A stretch of DNA of 64,000 nucleotides, from assembly GCF_003493605.1 (NCBI RefSeq), contig NZ_QQKA01000003.1, positions 109,887 to 173,886 on the forward strand, given 5' to 3'. Position 1 is the first letter of the stretch, and each line of letters opens with the position of its first letter. Of the stretch, positions 19,743 through 29,892 are shown in pieces. This stretch comes from Haemophilus haemolyticus (lineage in GTDB: Bacteria; Pseudomonadota; Gammaproteobacteria; Enterobacterales; Pasteurellaceae). The position numbers and the translations under genes are program-made. The notes beneath the pieces are model-generated. The model was not told where the DNA came from and did no database searches. It saw only the letters and a list, made by a program, of their open reading frames with translations.

Positions 19743-21524
19743 ATGAAAAAAGTCACTTTAATTTCTCTCTGCATTTTGACCGCACTTTCTGCTTTCGCCG
19801 ATACACCTAACACGGCAACAGCATCAATCAATCTTGAGCAAGAAAAACAAAACTGGGCGTCAGCACAGCATCAAGACTACTTAAAACGTTTAAAACAACG
19901 TGAAACCTTTTTACAGGTTGAAGGTTTGTTAAAAAGTGCGGTAAAAAATCAGCAATTTTCTGAAACGACTCAAAACATCACAAAAACCTTAATAGATTCA
20001 TTGCAAGATTACCCTTTGCAATACGATTTGCTAGCACGCTTTTGGGAAACGAAAGTCGCCTTTTTGAAAAGTGATGACATTCAGGGCAAACAACAAGCAA
20101 TAAATGAACTCAATATGTTGGTGCAACAAAATTACCCTTTTGTAACGCCAGCATTTCAAGCCTTATTACAAAAACTATCCACTTCAAACGAACAACAAAC
20201 CTCAGCAACATCAGATAATGCTAAAGAAAATAACACGAATCAAAAAGAACAAAATCAAGTAGAAAATCCTAAACAGCTTGCTGAGATTATAAAGAACAGT
20301 AATTCTAGCACGTTAGATAAAAGTGTATTAATCGATGCTTTTCCTCGTTATCTAAAAACACTATCGGAACAAATAGAGAATCCAAATTTTGAGCTCTATC
20401 AGCAATGGGCTGAAACTTGGCAACTCTCAGAAGATGAAATCAAACAGTGGAAAATAGCCTTTTTAAATCGTTTTTTTGATAATGAAAACGCTGATTTTCA
20501 AAAATGGCGTGATGAACAAATCCAACAATTAAAAACTGATAACCTAACTGAACGCCGTTTACGAATGGCAATTTGGCAGAAAACAGACCTTTCTCCGTGG
20601 CTTAATTCACTTACTACTGAAGGAAAAGCAAAACAAGAATGGCGTTATTGGGAAGCTAAACAAGATATATCAAAAAATATAGAAAAACTAACCGCACTTT
20701 CAAAAGAGCGGGGATTCTATCCAATGTTAGCTGCTGCACAATTAAAGCAAGCATATAAAATTGATTTTCCAGTAACACCAAGTTTTACCGTGGCAGAACA
20801 ACTTCCTTTCGCGCAAGTTTTCGCCATGATTCGAGAGCTGAGAGAACTTGGACGAAATGGTTTAGCAAAACAACGCTGGCAAATTTTACTTGATAATGTT
20901 GATTTCACAACTCAGCTAAAACTTTCTGAATATGCCAAAAATCAGCAATGGTTTGAATTAGCTGTTGATGCTTCTATTGTTGCAAAAGCGTGGGATTACC
21001 TGTCCCTTCGTCTGCCAAATGCTTATCCTGAATACTTCAATGCAGCATTACAGAATTTAAATATCAGCAAAACTTTTGCTATGGCAATAGCCCGTCAAGA
21101 AAGTGCTTGGAATCCAATGGCACAATCTTCTGCAAATGCGAGGGGCTTAATGCAACTTTTACCAAGCACGGCAAAATTGACCGCAGAGAATAATCAACTA
21201 CCTTATCAAAGCGAACAAGATTTATTCAAACCATTGAATAATATTTTGCTAGGTACCGCACATCTTAATGAACTCAATGGAAAATATCCTAACAATCGAA
21301 TATTAATTGCAGCCGCTTACAATGCAGGGGCAAATAGAGTAGAAAAATGGTTAAGCCGCGCTAATGGAAAATTAGCATTAGACGAATTTGTTGCCTCCAT
21401 TCCTTTTTACGAAACTCGTGGTTATGTGCAAAATGTAGTCACTTATGACTTTTACTATCAAATTTTACAAAATAAAGAAAACCCACAAATCTTTAGCCAA
21501 GAAGAATTGAATCGGCTATACTAA
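19743..21524 (+). CDS. slt: Soluble lytic murein transglycosylase
   Basis: Slt cleaves peptidoglycan glycan strands with formation of 1,6-anhydro ends, in the periplasm. The 593 residues begin with a signal peptide (to ~AFA, residue 19), followed by the alpha-helical superhelix (~30-430) and a C-terminal lysozyme-like SLT domain (~440-590) with the catalytic Glu in AIARQESAWNPMAQSSANARG and GLMQLLPSTAK, then AAYNAGANRVEKW. The linker around residues 155-180 is rich in Asn, Gln and Glu. The anhydro-muropeptides it makes are substrates of AmpG, encoded at 40087. Confidence 0.95.
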   Translation: MKKVTLISLCILTALSAFADTPNTATASINLEQEKQNWASAQHQDYLKRLKQRETFLQVEGLLKSAVKNQQFSETTQNITKTLIDSLQDYPLQYDLLARFWETKVAFLKSDDIQGKQQAINELNMLVQQNYPFVTPAFQALLQKLSTSNEQQTSATSDNAKENNTNQKEQNQVENPKQLAEIIKNSNSSTLDKSVLIDAFPRYLKTLSEQIENPNFELYQQWAETWQLSEDEIKQWKIAFLNRFFDNENADFQKWRDEQIQQLKTDNLTERRLRMAIWQKTDLSPWLNSLTTEGKAKQEWRYWEAKQDISKNIEKLTALSKERGFYPMLAAAQLKQAYKIDFPVTPSFTVAEQLPFAQVFAMIRELRELGRNGLAKQRWQILLDNVDFTTQLKLSEYAKNQQWFELAVDASIVAKAWDYLSLRLPNAYPEYFNAALQNLNISKTFAMAIARQESAWNPMAQSSANARGLMQLLPSTAKLTAENNQLPYQSEQDLFKPLNNILLGTAHLNELNGKYPNNRILIAAAYNAGANRVEKWLSRANGKLALDEFVASIPFYETRGYVQNVVTYDFYYQILQNKENPQIFSQEELNRLY

Positions 21525-21526
21525 AC

Positions 21527-21546
21527 GCACTAGTTTAATAGTGTGG
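21527..21546. promoter_or_regulatory. TrpR operator in the trpR leader
   Basis: ACTAGTTTAATAGT (21529-21542) differs from the E. coli trp operator core ACTAGTTAACTAGT at two positions and sits in a dyad CACTA...TAGTG. It lies between a -10-like TATACT (21517-21522) and the trpR ribosome site, which suggests autorepression by tryptophan-bound TrpR. Confidence 0.7.
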
Positions 21547-21561
21547 AATGGGAGCGTAATT

Positions 21562-21867
21562 ATGTATATCAGCCGCAATTTAGAACAATGGAATGCCTTT
21601 CTTCAAATGCTAAAAATTGCTTTTGAAGAAAACAAAGCACAGGAGTTTCTAACCTTATTATTAACGGCAGACGAACGAGATGCTGTAGGATTGCGCTTGC
21701 AGATCGTCTCTCAGCTGATTGATAAAAATATGCCTCAGCGTGAAATTCAACAAAATCTTAATACAAGTGCCGCCACAATCACTCGAGGTTCCAATATGAT
21801 TAAAACGATGGATCCTGATTTTATGCAATGGATGAAACAACATCTTGATCTCATTGAAAAAAACTAA
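21562..21867 (+). CDS. trpR: Trp operon repressor
   Basis: TrpR binds tryptophan and represses trp genes. From the ATG at 21562 (GGGAG upstream) it has 101 residues, against 108 in E. coli. The helix-turn-helix [22 protein letters not shown] (~55-76) is clear, and [19 protein letters not shown] is the dimerisation/core helix. The operator-like dyad directly upstream implies autoregulation. The mtgA frame begins within its last codons. Confidence 0.95.
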
Positions 21868-22594
21868 GCGAATTTTTACCGCACTTTCTCACTTATTTAG
21901 TCCTAAATGGTGGAAAAAAAACTGGCAGCGAGTTGTCTTTTGTTTTTTTTTCGCCGTTTTTGCTTTGTTGCTGATTTTTCGCTTTGTACCTATTCCATTT
22001 TCCGCTTATATGGTACAACAAAAAATCGCTAATCTTTTACAAGGTGATTTTCGATATCAAATCCAATATAACTGGGTCAGCCTAGAAAATATCTCTCCAA
22101 ACATTCAATTAGCTGTGATTTCATCAGAAGATCAGCGTTTTCCTGAACATTTAGGCTTTGATTTTGAGGCTATCCAACGAGCAATTCGGTATAACGAAAA
22201 ATCTAACAAAGGAATCCGAGGGGCATCAACTATTTCCCAGCAAACTGCTAAAAACTTAATGCTTTGGCACGGACAAAATTGGCTACGAAAAGGTTTAGAA
22301 GTTCCAGCGACTATGTTGCTTGAGCTGACTTGGTCGAAAAAACGTATTTTAGAAGTGTATTTAAATATTGCGGAATTTGGAAACGGCATTTTTGGTGTGG
22401 AAGCGGCAAGTCGCTATTACTTTAAAAAATCAGCTAAAAATTTATCTCAAAATGAAGCCGCACTTTTAGCTGCTGTGTTGCCCAATCCAATTATTTATAA
22501 AGTAAATAAGCCAAGCTTATTAGTTCGTAAAAAACAAGCTTGGATTTTGAGACAAATGGGAAATTTAGGTGCTGAATACTTGAGCCATTTATAA
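21845..22594 (+). CDS. mtgA: Monofunctional biosynthetic peptidoglycan transglycosylase
   Basis: MtgA polymerises glycan strands from lipid II at the inner membrane. After a transmembrane helix (~28-50) the 249-residue protein shows GT51 motifs: [18 protein letters not shown] with the catalytic Glu, [17 protein letters not shown], and [19 protein letters not shown]. The frame given starts with TTG at 21845, overlapping trpR by 23 bases; no ATG lies near the expected N-terminus, so the exact start is uncertain and translation may be coupled to trpR. Confidence 0.92.
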   Translation: MISLKKTKRIFTALSHLFSPKWWKKNWQRVVFCFFFAVFALLLIFRFVPIPFSAYMVQQKIANLLQGDFRYQIQYNWVSLENISPNIQLAVISSEDQRFPEHLGFDFEAIQRAIRYNEKSNKGIRGASTISQQTAKNLMLWHGQNWLRKGLEVPATMLLELTWSKKRILEVYLNIAEFGNGIFGVEAASRYYFKKSAKNLSQNEAALLAAVLPNPIIYKVNKPSLLVRKKQAWILRQMGNLGAEYLSHL

Positions 22595-22656
22595 AAAATC
22601 TAATCGAATTTCTAAAGTAAAACAAACATAAAAAATGTTTACTTGATACATAAAAT

Positions 22657-22685
22657 AAAAAAACGAGTCTAAGACTCGTTTTTTT
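22657..22685. terminator. Bidirectional terminator between mtgA and frdD
   Basis: AACGAGTC (22662-22669) pairs with GACTCGTT (22673-22680) around a three-base loop, flanked by A- and T-runs on both sides. It serves the converging mtgA and frdABCD transcripts. Confidence 0.85.
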
Positions 22686-22701
22686 ATTTATAGCATTTTT
22701 A

Positions 22702-23046
22702 TTACAGATTTATTACCGCAAATAACACCCAAACAGTATAAATTGTGGCTAAACCATAAAAGATAAATCCACCAGCTGGCACATGCACTTTAAGATCGTG
22801 CATACCGTGGTGAATACGGTGTAAACCACACCACATTGGGAAAATAGTAAGCACTAAAATAACTAATTTACCAATCCAAGAATAAGCAAAAGTAATTAAA
22901 TTATGCGCATCGACTAAACCAAATGGTAATAACAAACCGATAATTAAAATAACAACAGGGAAGAAAATTGCACTCACTGTGCCGCCTGCACCGAACATTA
23001 ACCATACTGGCGGTTCGCCGGAGCGTTTTGGATTTTGATCAACCAT
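22702..23046 (-). CDS. frdD: Fumarate reductase membrane anchor subunit D
   Basis: This 114-residue membrane anchor has three hydrophobic helices. The conserved [14 protein letters not shown] segment lies after the second helix. FrdC and FrdD hold FrdAB at the inner membrane and form the menaquinol sites. It is last in frdABCD, 12 bases after frdC, and a bidirectional terminator follows. Confidence 0.96.
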   Translation of the reverse strand: MVDQNPKRSGEPPVWLMFGAGGTVSAIFFPVVILIIGLLLPFGLVDAHNLITFAYSWIGKLVILVLTIFPMWCGLHRIHHGMHDLKVHVPAGGFIFYGLATIYTVWVLFAVINL

Positions 23047-23058
23047 TTTTTCTCTCCC

Positions 23059-23469
23059 TTAAATATAAACTAAAACTAAAGCAATCAGGCTAACTAATGC
23101 GGTTACCACCCAAAGTGCATTTCTTACAACGCGGTGTGGTAAGCGTTCATTTTTCACAATGATATTCATCACTTTCGGTGTCATTAAGAAATATGTCACC
23201 GTATGATAAAGCGTTGCGATAAGCGTAATAATATTTAAGAACACCACAATTGGGTTTCTTAAAAACTCAATAAAGCTCAAGATGCCTAAGCCTGGCATTG
23301 GATTGCTTGCAAGGCAAAGAACGCCATAAAGCAATACAATACAAAACCATACAGCAAAGATTGAAGTCGCTTCACGTAGCATATAAGCTTTGTAGAAGTC
23401 CAATTTTTGCCACCAAGTCGCTGTCATTGGACGAACATATTTTTTACGTTTACTCACTGTTACTGACAT
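23059..23469 (-). CDS. frdC: Fumarate reductase membrane anchor subunit C
   Basis: This 136-residue inner-membrane subunit begins KRKKYVRPMTATWWQKLDFYKAYMLREATS, matching the quinone-site N-terminus of FrdC, with three transmembrane helices after it. With FrdD it binds menaquinol, which in this window could be supplied through menFDH. It lies 10 bases after frdB. Confidence 0.96.
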   Translation of the reverse strand: MSVTVSKRKKYVRPMTATWWQKLDFYKAYMLREATSIFAVWFCIVLLYGVLCLASNPMPGLGILSFIEFLRNPIVVFLNIITLIATLYHTVTYFLMTPKVMNIIVKNERLPHRVVRNALWVVTALVSLIALVLVYI

Positions 23470-23479
23470 TCCTTCCCCC

Positions 23480-24250
23480 TTAGCTTTTTGGTTTTAGCAT
23501 AGAGATAACATAATCTTTGGCACTTTCCACTTTGCCTTGGTTAATTGCAGAAGCAGGATCCACATGTTTTGGACAAACTTCTGAGCAATAGCCAACGAAA
23601 GTACAACTCCAAACCCCGTTTTTACCATTTAATAATGACATACGTTTTGCTTTACCATGGTCACGGTTATCAAGATTATAACGATGAGCCATAGTGATAG
23701 CTGCAGGGCCTAAGAATTCAGGATTTAAACCAAATTGAGGGCAAGCGGCATAGCACAAACCACAGTTAATACACATAGAGAATTGACGATATTTCTCAAG
23801 CTGTGCAGGCGTTTGTTTAGTACGGCTTACTTGCAATTCTTTCGATGGATGTGGTTTACCATCTAATGCTGGTGCTTCGTTACCAATAATATAAGGTTTA
23901 ATTGCCTCTAAACTTTCAATAAAGTGGCTTAAATCAACCACTAAGTCACGTTCAATTGGGAAGTTTGCTAACGGCTCAATACGCATATGGCCGCTGTAAT
24001 CACGTAAGAACGTTTTACAAGCCAATTTTGGTTTATTATTTACCATCATCCCACAAGAGCCACAAATCGCCATACGGCAAGACCAACGATAAGAAAGAGA
24101 TGGTTCAAGTTTATCCTTAATATAACCTAACGCATCAAGCAATGAAGTTTGATTATCATAAGGTACTTGATAAGTACTTAAATGCGGCTCTTGATCGATT
24201 TCAGGATTGTAGCGTAATACTTCAACATTCATTACTGGTGAATTAGCCAT
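23480..24250 (-). CDS. frdB: Fumarate reductase iron-sulfur subunit
   Basis: FrdB passes electrons from menaquinol to FrdA. From the ATG at 24250 it has 256 residues. The 2Fe-2S cluster Cys set lies in [22 protein letters not shown] region (~58-80), and the 4Fe-4S and 3Fe-4S sets in [12 protein letters not shown] (~149-160) and [17 protein letters not shown]. The first eight bases overlap the end of frdA, so translation is coupled. Confidence 0.96.
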   Translation of the reverse strand: MANSPVMNVEVLRYNPEIDQEPHLSTYQVPYDNQTSLLDALGYIKDKLEPSLSYRWSCRMAICGSCGMMVNNKPKLACKTFLRDYSGHMRIEPLANFPIERDLVVDLSHFIESLEAIKPYIIGNEAPALDGKPHPSKELQVSRTKQTPAQLEKYRQFSMCINCGLCYAACPQFGLNPEFLGPAAITMAHRYNLDNRDHGKAKRMSLLNGKNGVWSCTFVGYCSEVCPKHVDPASAINQGKVESAKDYVISMLKPKS

Positions 24251-26042
24251 TTGCTTGCTCCTTAGCTTTCGCAGCTGCTTCTTGAGCTTCTGCTTCCGCA
24301 CCGTAAACACGTTTTGCAGGTTGAGATTTAGTAATTTTCACCGGACTGTATTCAATGCGCGGTGCACCATTCTCATTGTAGAAAGCAAGTGTGTGTTTTA
24401 AATAATTTACATCATCACGTTCAGTGTAGTCTAAGCGTTGGTGAGCACCACGAGATTCTTTACGTTCAATCGCTGAATTTGCAATAGATTGTGCAACATC
24501 TAGGATATACCCCAACTCAACTGTGTAAAGTACATCTGTATTGAACACACTTGAGTTATCTGCAACACGAATACGTTTATAACGTTCTTTTAATTCTGCA
24601 ATTTTATCTACTGCTTTTTGCATACTTGCTTGGTCACGGTAAATACCACAACCTTCTTCCATTACAGAACCCATTTCATCGCGGATCTCAGACCAAGATT
24701 CATTACCTTCTTGTTTATGAAGGGCTTCTAAGCGAGCAACAACATCTTTTGCTTGAGCATCAACCGCACTTTGGTTTGCAGATTGAGCCTCAACTGCACG
24801 TTGCGCCGCATATTCCCCTGCGACACGACCTAATACAACAAGTTCAGCTAAAGAGTTAGAGCCTAAGCGGTTTGCGCCATGTAAACCTGAAGATGCACAT
24901 TCACCTACAGCAAATAAACCTTTGATACGAGTTTCGCTATTGAAATCGACTTCAATACCGCCCATGGTGTAGTGAACAACTGGACGAACAGGGATTGGCT
25001 CATTCACTGGATTTACACCTTCATAAGCACTTGCTAATTCACAAATGAATGGCAGACGCTCATGTAAATATTTTTCACCAAGATGACGTAAATCTAAATG
25101 CACCACATCTACGCCTTTCGCAGTTTTTAAGGTATTACCTTTTTTCCATTCTTGCCAGAATGCTTGAGAAACTTTATCGCGAGGACCAAGTTCCATATAT
25201 TTATTTTGCGGTTTGCCAATTGGTGTTTCTGGTCCTAGACCGTAATCTTGAAGATAGCGATAGCCATCTTTATTCACTAAGATACCACCTTCACCACGAC
25301 AACCTTCAGTCATTAAGATGCCGGTATTCGGTAAACCTGTTGGGTGATATTGAACAAACTCCATATCACGAAGTGGTACACCATGACGATACGCCATAGA
25401 TAAGCCGTCACCTGTTACAATACCGCCGTTGGTATTAAATTTAAATGCACGACAACCACCACCAGTTGCAATCACAACCGCATTTGCATTAATTTGAACA
25501 AGCGAACCTTCCATCATGTTCATTGCAACCATACCACGAGCATGGCCATCATCAACAAGAATATCTAATACGAAGTGTTCATCAAAACGTTGGATTTGTG
25601 GATATTGAATAGAAGTTTGAAAAAGCGTGTGTAATAAGTGGAAACCTGTTTTATCGGCAGCGAACCAAGTGCGCTCAATTTTCATTCCACCGAAACGACG
25701 TACGTTTACATCGCCATCTGCTTTACGGCTCCAAGGGCATCCCCAACGTTCTAATTGAGTCATTTCCACTGGTGAATGTTGTACGAAATATTCCACAACA
25801 TCCTGTTCGCAAAGCCAGTCACCACCCGCAACGGTATCTTGGAAGTGTTTATCGTAAGAATCTTCCTCTTTGATAACTGCCGCTGCGCCACCTTCTGCTG
25901 CCACAGTATGGCTACGCATTGGGTACACTTTTGAAACTAATGCAATTTTTAAGTTAGGATTTGCTTCTGCTGCTGCAATCGCTGCACGTAAACCGCCGCC
26001 ACCAGCACCAACAATTGCAATATCGACATTAACTGTTTGCAC
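24243..26042 (-). CDS. frdA: Fumarate reductase flavoprotein subunit
   Basis: FrdA reduces fumarate to succinate as terminal electron acceptor in anaerobic growth. I chose the GTG at 26042, which has a strong GGAGG eight bases upstream and gives 599 residues; upstream in-frame codons would add 23 unlikely residues. Landmarks are the FAD fold [17 protein letters not shown] (~10-26), the covalent-FAD His in [10 protein letters not shown] (His45), and the active-site region [24 protein letters not shown]. It is first in frdABCD, with a CRP/FNR-like site upstream. Confidence 0.97.
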   Translation of the reverse strand: MQTVNVDIAIVGAGGGGLRAAIAAAEANPNLKIALVSKVYPMRSHTVAAEGGAAAVIKEEDSYDKHFQDTVAGGDWLCEQDVVEYFVQHSPVEMTQLERWGCPWSRKADGDVNVRRFGGMKIERTWFAADKTGFHLLHTLFQTSIQYPQIQRFDEHFVLDILVDDGHARGMVAMNMMEGSLVQINANAVVIATGGGCRAFKFNTNGGIVTGDGLSMAYRHGVPLRDMEFVQYHPTGLPNTGILMTEGCRGEGGILVNKDGYRYLQDYGLGPETPIGKPQNKYMELGPRDKVSQAFWQEWKKGNTLKTAKGVDVVHLDLRHLGEKYLHERLPFICELASAYEGVNPVNEPIPVRPVVHYTMGGIEVDFNSETRIKGLFAVGECASSGLHGANRLGSNSLAELVVLGRVAGEYAAQRAVEAQSANQSAVDAQAKDVVARLEALHKQEGNESWSEIRDEMGSVMEEGCGIYRDQASMQKAVDKIAELKERYKRIRVADNSSVFNTDVLYTVELGYILDVAQSIANSAIERKESRGAHQRLDYTERDDVNYLKHTLAFYNENGAPRIEYSPVKITKSQPAKRVYGAEAEAQEAAAKAKEQANG

Positions 26043-26175
26043 GATATCCTCCAATAAATGTAGAAAGTAAAAAAAAGAAATTACCCTAAAAGGGTAGTGT
26101 TTCGCAGGCATTGTGCCATTTTTTGTTACAAATTAATAACGTTTTTTATGTCTAAAGATGGAAAAGATCGGATTT

Positions 26176-26191
26176 TGTGATCTATCTCAAA
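26176..26191. promoter_or_regulatory. CRP/FNR-type site between frdA and epmA
   Basis: TGTGATCTATCTCAAA keeps one perfect CRP half and nine of ten positions overall; the inner 14 bases also match FNR (TTGAT-N4-ATCAA) at eight of ten. A -10-like TAGACA on the minus strand (26149-26154) puts the centre near -41.5 for frdA. FNR activation of frd is well known in enterics; which protein binds here is inferred. Confidence 0.5.
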
Positions 26192-26257
26192 AAAGCTTAG
26201 ATTGAGTTGAGAAGGGCTCTCGTTTACAATGATGCAAATTTAAAAATGGGAATAAAA

Positions 26258-27229
26258 ATGACCGCACTTACTCATTGGCAACCTTCTGCCGATATAAAAA
26301 ATCTTCTTAAACGGGCAAAAATTATTGCTGAAATTCGTCAATTTTTTACAGAGCGAGGCTTACTTGAAGTTGAGACGCCTGTTCTAAGTGAATTTGGTGT
26401 TACTGATTTACACCTTTCCACATTCAGCACAGAATTTCTCGCGCCTTTCGGTGAACAATCCAAAACACTTTGGCTTTCTACAAGCCCTGAATATCACATG
26501 AAACGCTTGCTCGCTGCAGGCAGTGGACCGATATTCCAAATCAGCAAAGTGTTCCGTAATGAAGAAGCGGGTAATCGCCACAATCCAGAATTTACCATGT
26601 TAGAATGGTATCGACCGCACTTTAGTATGCATCGTTTAATTAATGAAGTGGATGATTTACTCCAACAAATTTTAGATTGCCCACCTGTAGAAAGTTTAAG
26701 CTATCAGTTTGTTTTCCAAGAATATGTAGGCTTAGATCCCTTATCAGCAGAACGTTCAGAATTAATCGAAGCGGCGCGTAAACATAACTTTATGGCTGAA
26801 GATGATGAAGAGCGCGATACTTTATTGCAGTTCTTATTTAGTGAAGTCGTTGAACCTCAAATAGGAAAAGATCGACCTGTTGCCGTGTATCATTTCCCTT
26901 CAACGCAAGCTGCCCTAGCACAAGTTAGTCCAGAAGATCAGCGGGTTGCAGAACGCTTTGAGTTCTATTACAAAGGGTTAGAACTGGCAAATGGTTTCCA
27001 TGAATTGACAGATGCACGAGAACAAAGACATCGTTTTGAATTAGATAATCAGCAAAGAAAGAAACATGGATTGCCAATTCGAGATATTGACGAACGTTTT
27101 CTGGCTGCATTAGAAGCTGGCTTACCAAACTCTTCTGGCGTGGCACTGGGAGTCGATCGCCTAATTATGGTTGCCCTAGGTTGTGAGAAAATTAATGAAG
27201 TAATTTCTTTTGCCGTAGATAATGCCTAG
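26258..27229 (+). CDS. epmA: Elongation factor P beta-lysyltransferase EpmA (GenX/PoxA)
   Basis: EpmA is a lysyl-tRNA synthetase paralogue that attaches beta-lysine to elongation factor P, aiding translation of polyproline stretches. The 323 residues lack the N-terminal anticodon-binding domain and keep the class II core: [11 protein letters not shown] (motif 1), [20 protein letters not shown] (motif 2) and [17 protein letters not shown] (motif 3). The ATG at 26258 is chosen over an upstream start that lacks family sequence. It diverges from frdA, a neighbour relationship also seen in E. coli. Confidence 0.95.
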   Translation: MTALTHWQPSADIKNLLKRAKIIAEIRQFFTERGLLEVETPVLSEFGVTDLHLSTFSTEFLAPFGEQSKTLWLSTSPEYHMKRLLAAGSGPIFQISKVFRNEEAGNRHNPEFTMLEWYRPHFSMHRLINEVDDLLQQILDCPPVESLSYQFVFQEYVGLDPLSAERSELIEAARKHNFMAEDDEERDTLLQFLFSEVVEPQIGKDRPVAVYHFPSTQAALAQVSPEDQRVAERFEFYYKGLELANGFHELTDAREQRHRFELDNQQRKKHGLPIRDIDERFLAALEAGLPNSSGVALGVDRLIMVALGCEKINEVISFAVDNA

Positions 27230-27232
27230 ACG

Positions 27233-27264
27233 AAAAGTGCGGTAAAAAATCTACCGCACTTTTG
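27233..27264. terminator. Bidirectional terminator from two inverted uptake sequences (epmA/cpxA)
   Basis: A perfect 12-bp stem, 27233-27244 with 27252-27263, is made of two facing uptake signal sequences. It is flanked by T-rich sequence and separates converging genes. Confidence 0.85.
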
Positions 27265-27268
27265 ATTT

Positions 27269-28672
27269 TTAGTGACTGATCCATAATGGCAATCGTATAG
27301 TAACAGCAAGTCCGCCTAGTGGGCTTTTTTCCGCCCAGACCTTTCCTTGATGCTCCTGAATAACATTAGACACAATCGCCAATCCTAGTCCTGTGCCGCC
27401 AGTCGTTCTAGTTCGCGTCTCATCTACTCTATAAAATGGTTTGAAGATTTTTTCAAATTCATCTGGATGGACTCCAGATCCGTTGTCATCTATACGGATC
27501 CTGAGAAATTCTTCTTCTTCTTCTTCTTGGATAAAAATATGAAGTTCGATCTTATCCTTGGTGTATTTAAGTGCATTTGTCACGATATTTTCAACCGCAC
27601 TTTCTAGTAATCTAAAATTGCCGTTAAGTTGTAATTCATTTTTGGGTAAACGAATATTTGTGAGAAACGTTATACCACGTTGCTCAGCCTCAAATTTTGC
27701 ATCATTGATAATATCAGTCCAAAGCGTATTAGCATAAAATATATCACGTTCCATTTGACTATTCATTTTCTGGCGTGAAAGTAGAAGTAGCTCACTAATC
27801 ATTTTATCCATTCGCCCTATTTCTCTTTCAATGCATTTTACGCTCTCTGTTTCACCACATTCATGACGAACAAGCGCTGTAGCCAACCGTAAACGAGTGA
27901 GTGGCGTTTTTAATTCATGTGAAATCGATGAAAGTAGTGTTTGTTGATTAGAGATTAAATGATCAATAGAAGATGCCATTCGATTAAAACTTTGACCGAC
28001 TTGGCGTAGCTCTAATGGACCATTAGCCACTAAGCTCTTATCAATTTTGAAATTGCCTAATGCCACTGAATTCGCCGCTTCTTGCAAGCGAGAAATAGGC
28101 TTAGTCAGCATTCTTGTGAACCACCAAAGCAATGGGCTGGTGATTAAAAGAATAAGCAAAATCAATGTAATCGGTCTATCAAAAATGTAATTAAACATCT
28201 CTCGTTGCGGATTAACGTAAGATATAAAGTACAAGGCATAAGAATTTGTCTCATCTCCCAAATACACTTGAAATGGACCTGAAATCTGAACTTCATTGAA
28301 ATTTTTACGTTTGGGTTCTGAAAAATCACCTGATACATCCGCAAATCTTCGGATATAAGGCACTTCCTCTGGTAGTTCCCCTAGAATATCTTTAGTTTGT
28401 AAATCAATAAGAATGGGTCTGGAGGGTTGAAATTTATCTGTATGTAAAACGGGAATTTCCGCAATAAGCCCTTTTAATTGACCGTTGCGGATAATATCGA
28501 TAATTTTTTTTTGATAGGTAACAACATCTGCTTCTTTTAAAGGCGAATAGACTCTGAGATCGAGAGTAGGCACAGCGATCACAAGACTCATCATGGCAAA
28601 AAAAGCAAACCAGAATATAGCAAATGTTCTGATCGCAAGTTGATTTAAACTGAAAAGACTGCGCAATTTCAT
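27269..28672 (-). CDS. cpxA: Envelope-stress sensor histidine kinase CpxA
   Basis: This 467-residue inner-membrane kinase has a first transmembrane helix (~14-34), a periplasmic sensor (~35-165), a second helix (~167-187), a HAMP domain, and the kinase core. The phosphorylated His252 is in SSISHELKTPLTRLRLA, the N box is ENIVTNALKYT, and the G boxes are DDNGSGV and GTGLGLAIV. A run of six Glu (about 27509-27528) lies in the ATPase domain, from a TTC/GAA triplet repeat whose unit keeps the frame. It follows cpxR by 4 bases. No cpxP is next to it. Confidence 0.94.
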   Translation of the reverse strand: MKLRSLFSLNQLAIRTFAIFWFAFFAMMSLVIAVPTLDLRVYSPLKEADVVTYQKKIIDIIRNGQLKGLIAEIPVLHTDKFQPSRPILIDLQTKDILGELPEEVPYIRRFADVSGDFSEPKRKNFNEVQISGPFQVYLGDETNSYALYFISYVNPQREMFNYIFDRPITLILLILLITSPLLWWFTRMLTKPISRLQEAANSVALGNFKIDKSLVANGPLELRQVGQSFNRMASSIDHLISNQQTLLSSISHELKTPLTRLRLATALVRHECGETESVKCIEREIGRMDKMISELLLLSRQKMNSQMERDIFYANTLWTDIINDAKFEAEQRGITFLTNIRLPKNELQLNGNFRLLESAVENIVTNALKYTKDKIELHIFIQEEEEEEFLRIRIDDNGSGVHPDEFEKIFKPFYRVDETRTRTTGGTGLGLAIVSNVIQEHQGKVWAEKSPLGGLAVTIRLPLWISH

Positions 28673-28676
28673 AAAA

Positions 28677-29360
28677 CTAGGTCACTAAAAGATATCCTTT
28701 TCCACGTAAGGTTTTAAACCAAGGCAGTTTACTTTTTCGTTCTGGTAATTTGCGTCTCAAATTAGAGATGTGCATATCAAGAGAACGATCAAATGGAGTG
28801 AGCGGTTTTTCCATTACTTCTAAACTTAATTCTTCTCGACTTACCATATTTCCCTTAGATTTAAGCAATAAACAAAGAATCTTAAACTCATAATCCGTTA
28901 AATTTAGATTTTCTTCATTATAGGTTGCAATTCCGTGAGAAAAGTTGAGAGTAATTCCGTCAAAAGAAAGGATTTCTACATTTGCGGTATTATTTGAAGG
29001 AGATGCACTACGACGCAAAATCGCCTTAATTCTTGCAATAAGCTCACGATCGTTAAAAGGCTTGGGTAAATAATCATCCGCTCCCAATTCTAAGCCTAAT
29101 ACACGATCAATATCTTCGCCTCTCGCAGTCAGCATCATTATTGGCACGTTAGAGACTTTACGAATTTCTTTTAGTGTTTCGATACCATTTAACTTTGGCA
29201 TCATTACATCAAGCAAAACCAACTCGTGGCTTTCATCAAGTTTTTGTAATGCCTCTAATCCATTATTTGCTGTTTGAACGTCAAACCCTTCTAACGCTAA
29301 AAGGGACGAAAGTAATTCCGTCAGTTCAACATCGTCATCAACGAGCAAGAGTTTTGACAT
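28677..29360 (-). CDS. cpxR: Response regulator CpxR
   Basis: This 227-residue OmpR-family regulator has a receiver domain (LLLVDDDVELTELL, phosphorylated Asp51 in LLLDVMMPKLNG, Lys in PKPFNDRELIARI) and a C-terminal winged helix (~130-225, DYEFKILCLLLKSKGNMVSREEL). With CpxA it senses envelope protein stress. It is first in the pair, 53 bases before bamE in coordinates but transcribed away from it in the same direction, so bamE lies upstream of nothing in this operon. Confidence 0.95.
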   Translation of the reverse strand: MSKLLLVDDDVELTELLSSLLALEGFDVQTANNGLEALQKLDESHELVLLDVMMPKLNGIETLKEIRKVSNVPIMMLTARGEDIDRVLGLELGADDYLPKPFNDRELIARIKAILRRSASPSNNTANVEILSFDGITLNFSHGIATYNEENLNLTDYEFKILCLLLKSKGNMVSREELSLEVMEKPLTPFDRSLDMHISNLRRKLPERKSKLPWFKTLRGKGYLLVT

Positions 29361-29413
29361 TGGAGATTCCTTTTACCAATTATTCTTATTGTAGTGCGGT
29401 GAAAATAAAAAGA

Positions 29414-29827
29414 TTATTTCCAGAATTTCCACCAACTTGATTTTGGTTTCTCACCTGTTTCAATAATAGTGTTATTTTCGCCTTGTTGTGAAACTTCTGG
29501 CAAAGGTTTATCAAGATTGGTTTCTGTCACAATCCCACGTTGATCAAATTTTACTGTGAAAGTGTGTTGAACAGGTGTTTCATAAGCACGTTGTTGTAAG
29601 AATACGTAGTACCAAGTGTAGTTATTATAAGGATCGATTAATACTGGCGTGCCCAACAAATATTGTACTTGTTGAGCAGTCATGCCTTCTTTAACTTGAG
29701 CAACTGTAGTCGCCTCTAAATAGTTGCCTTGCGGTACATCAATTCGATATACAACTTTTTCAACAGTGGAACAAGAAGCGAGGCTTAATGCTAAAAATGT
29801 TGCGCCTAAAAGTGTTTTAACTTGCAT
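29414..29827 (-). CDS. bamE: Outer-membrane assembly lipoprotein BamE (SmpA)
   Basis: BamE is a lipoprotein of the BAM complex that inserts beta-barrel proteins. From the ATG at 29827 it has 137 residues, a signal peptide with lipobox LASC (Cys19), and the SmpA/OmlA fold with YLEATTVAQVKEGMTAQQVQYLLGTP and DPYNNYTWYYVF. An in-frame extension up to 29983 is spurious because it precedes the signal peptide. The C-terminal tail after residue 105 is longer than in E. coli BamE. Confidence 0.94.
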   Translation of the reverse strand: MQVKTLLGATFLALSLASCSTVEKVVYRIDVPQGNYLEATTVAQVKEGMTAQQVQYLLGTPVLIDPYNNYTWYYVFLQQRAYETPVQHTFTVKFDQRGIVTETNLDKPLPEVSQQGENNTIIETGEKPKSSWWKFWK

Positions 29828-29892
29828 TTTCTTTACCTTAATTTGTGCAAAAGTTCTGTCAAATAATATCCAAAATTGGGTGTATTTCCAAA

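Noticed and set aside
26043..26111. Longer FrdA starting at 26111
   Set aside because: A GGAGG site directly precedes the GTG at 26042, and the length then equals the family's.
27509..27528. Triplet repeat (TTC/GAA, nearly seven units) in cpxA as a phase-variation tract
   Set aside because: The unit is three bases, so changes keep the frame; it only alters the length of a Glu run.
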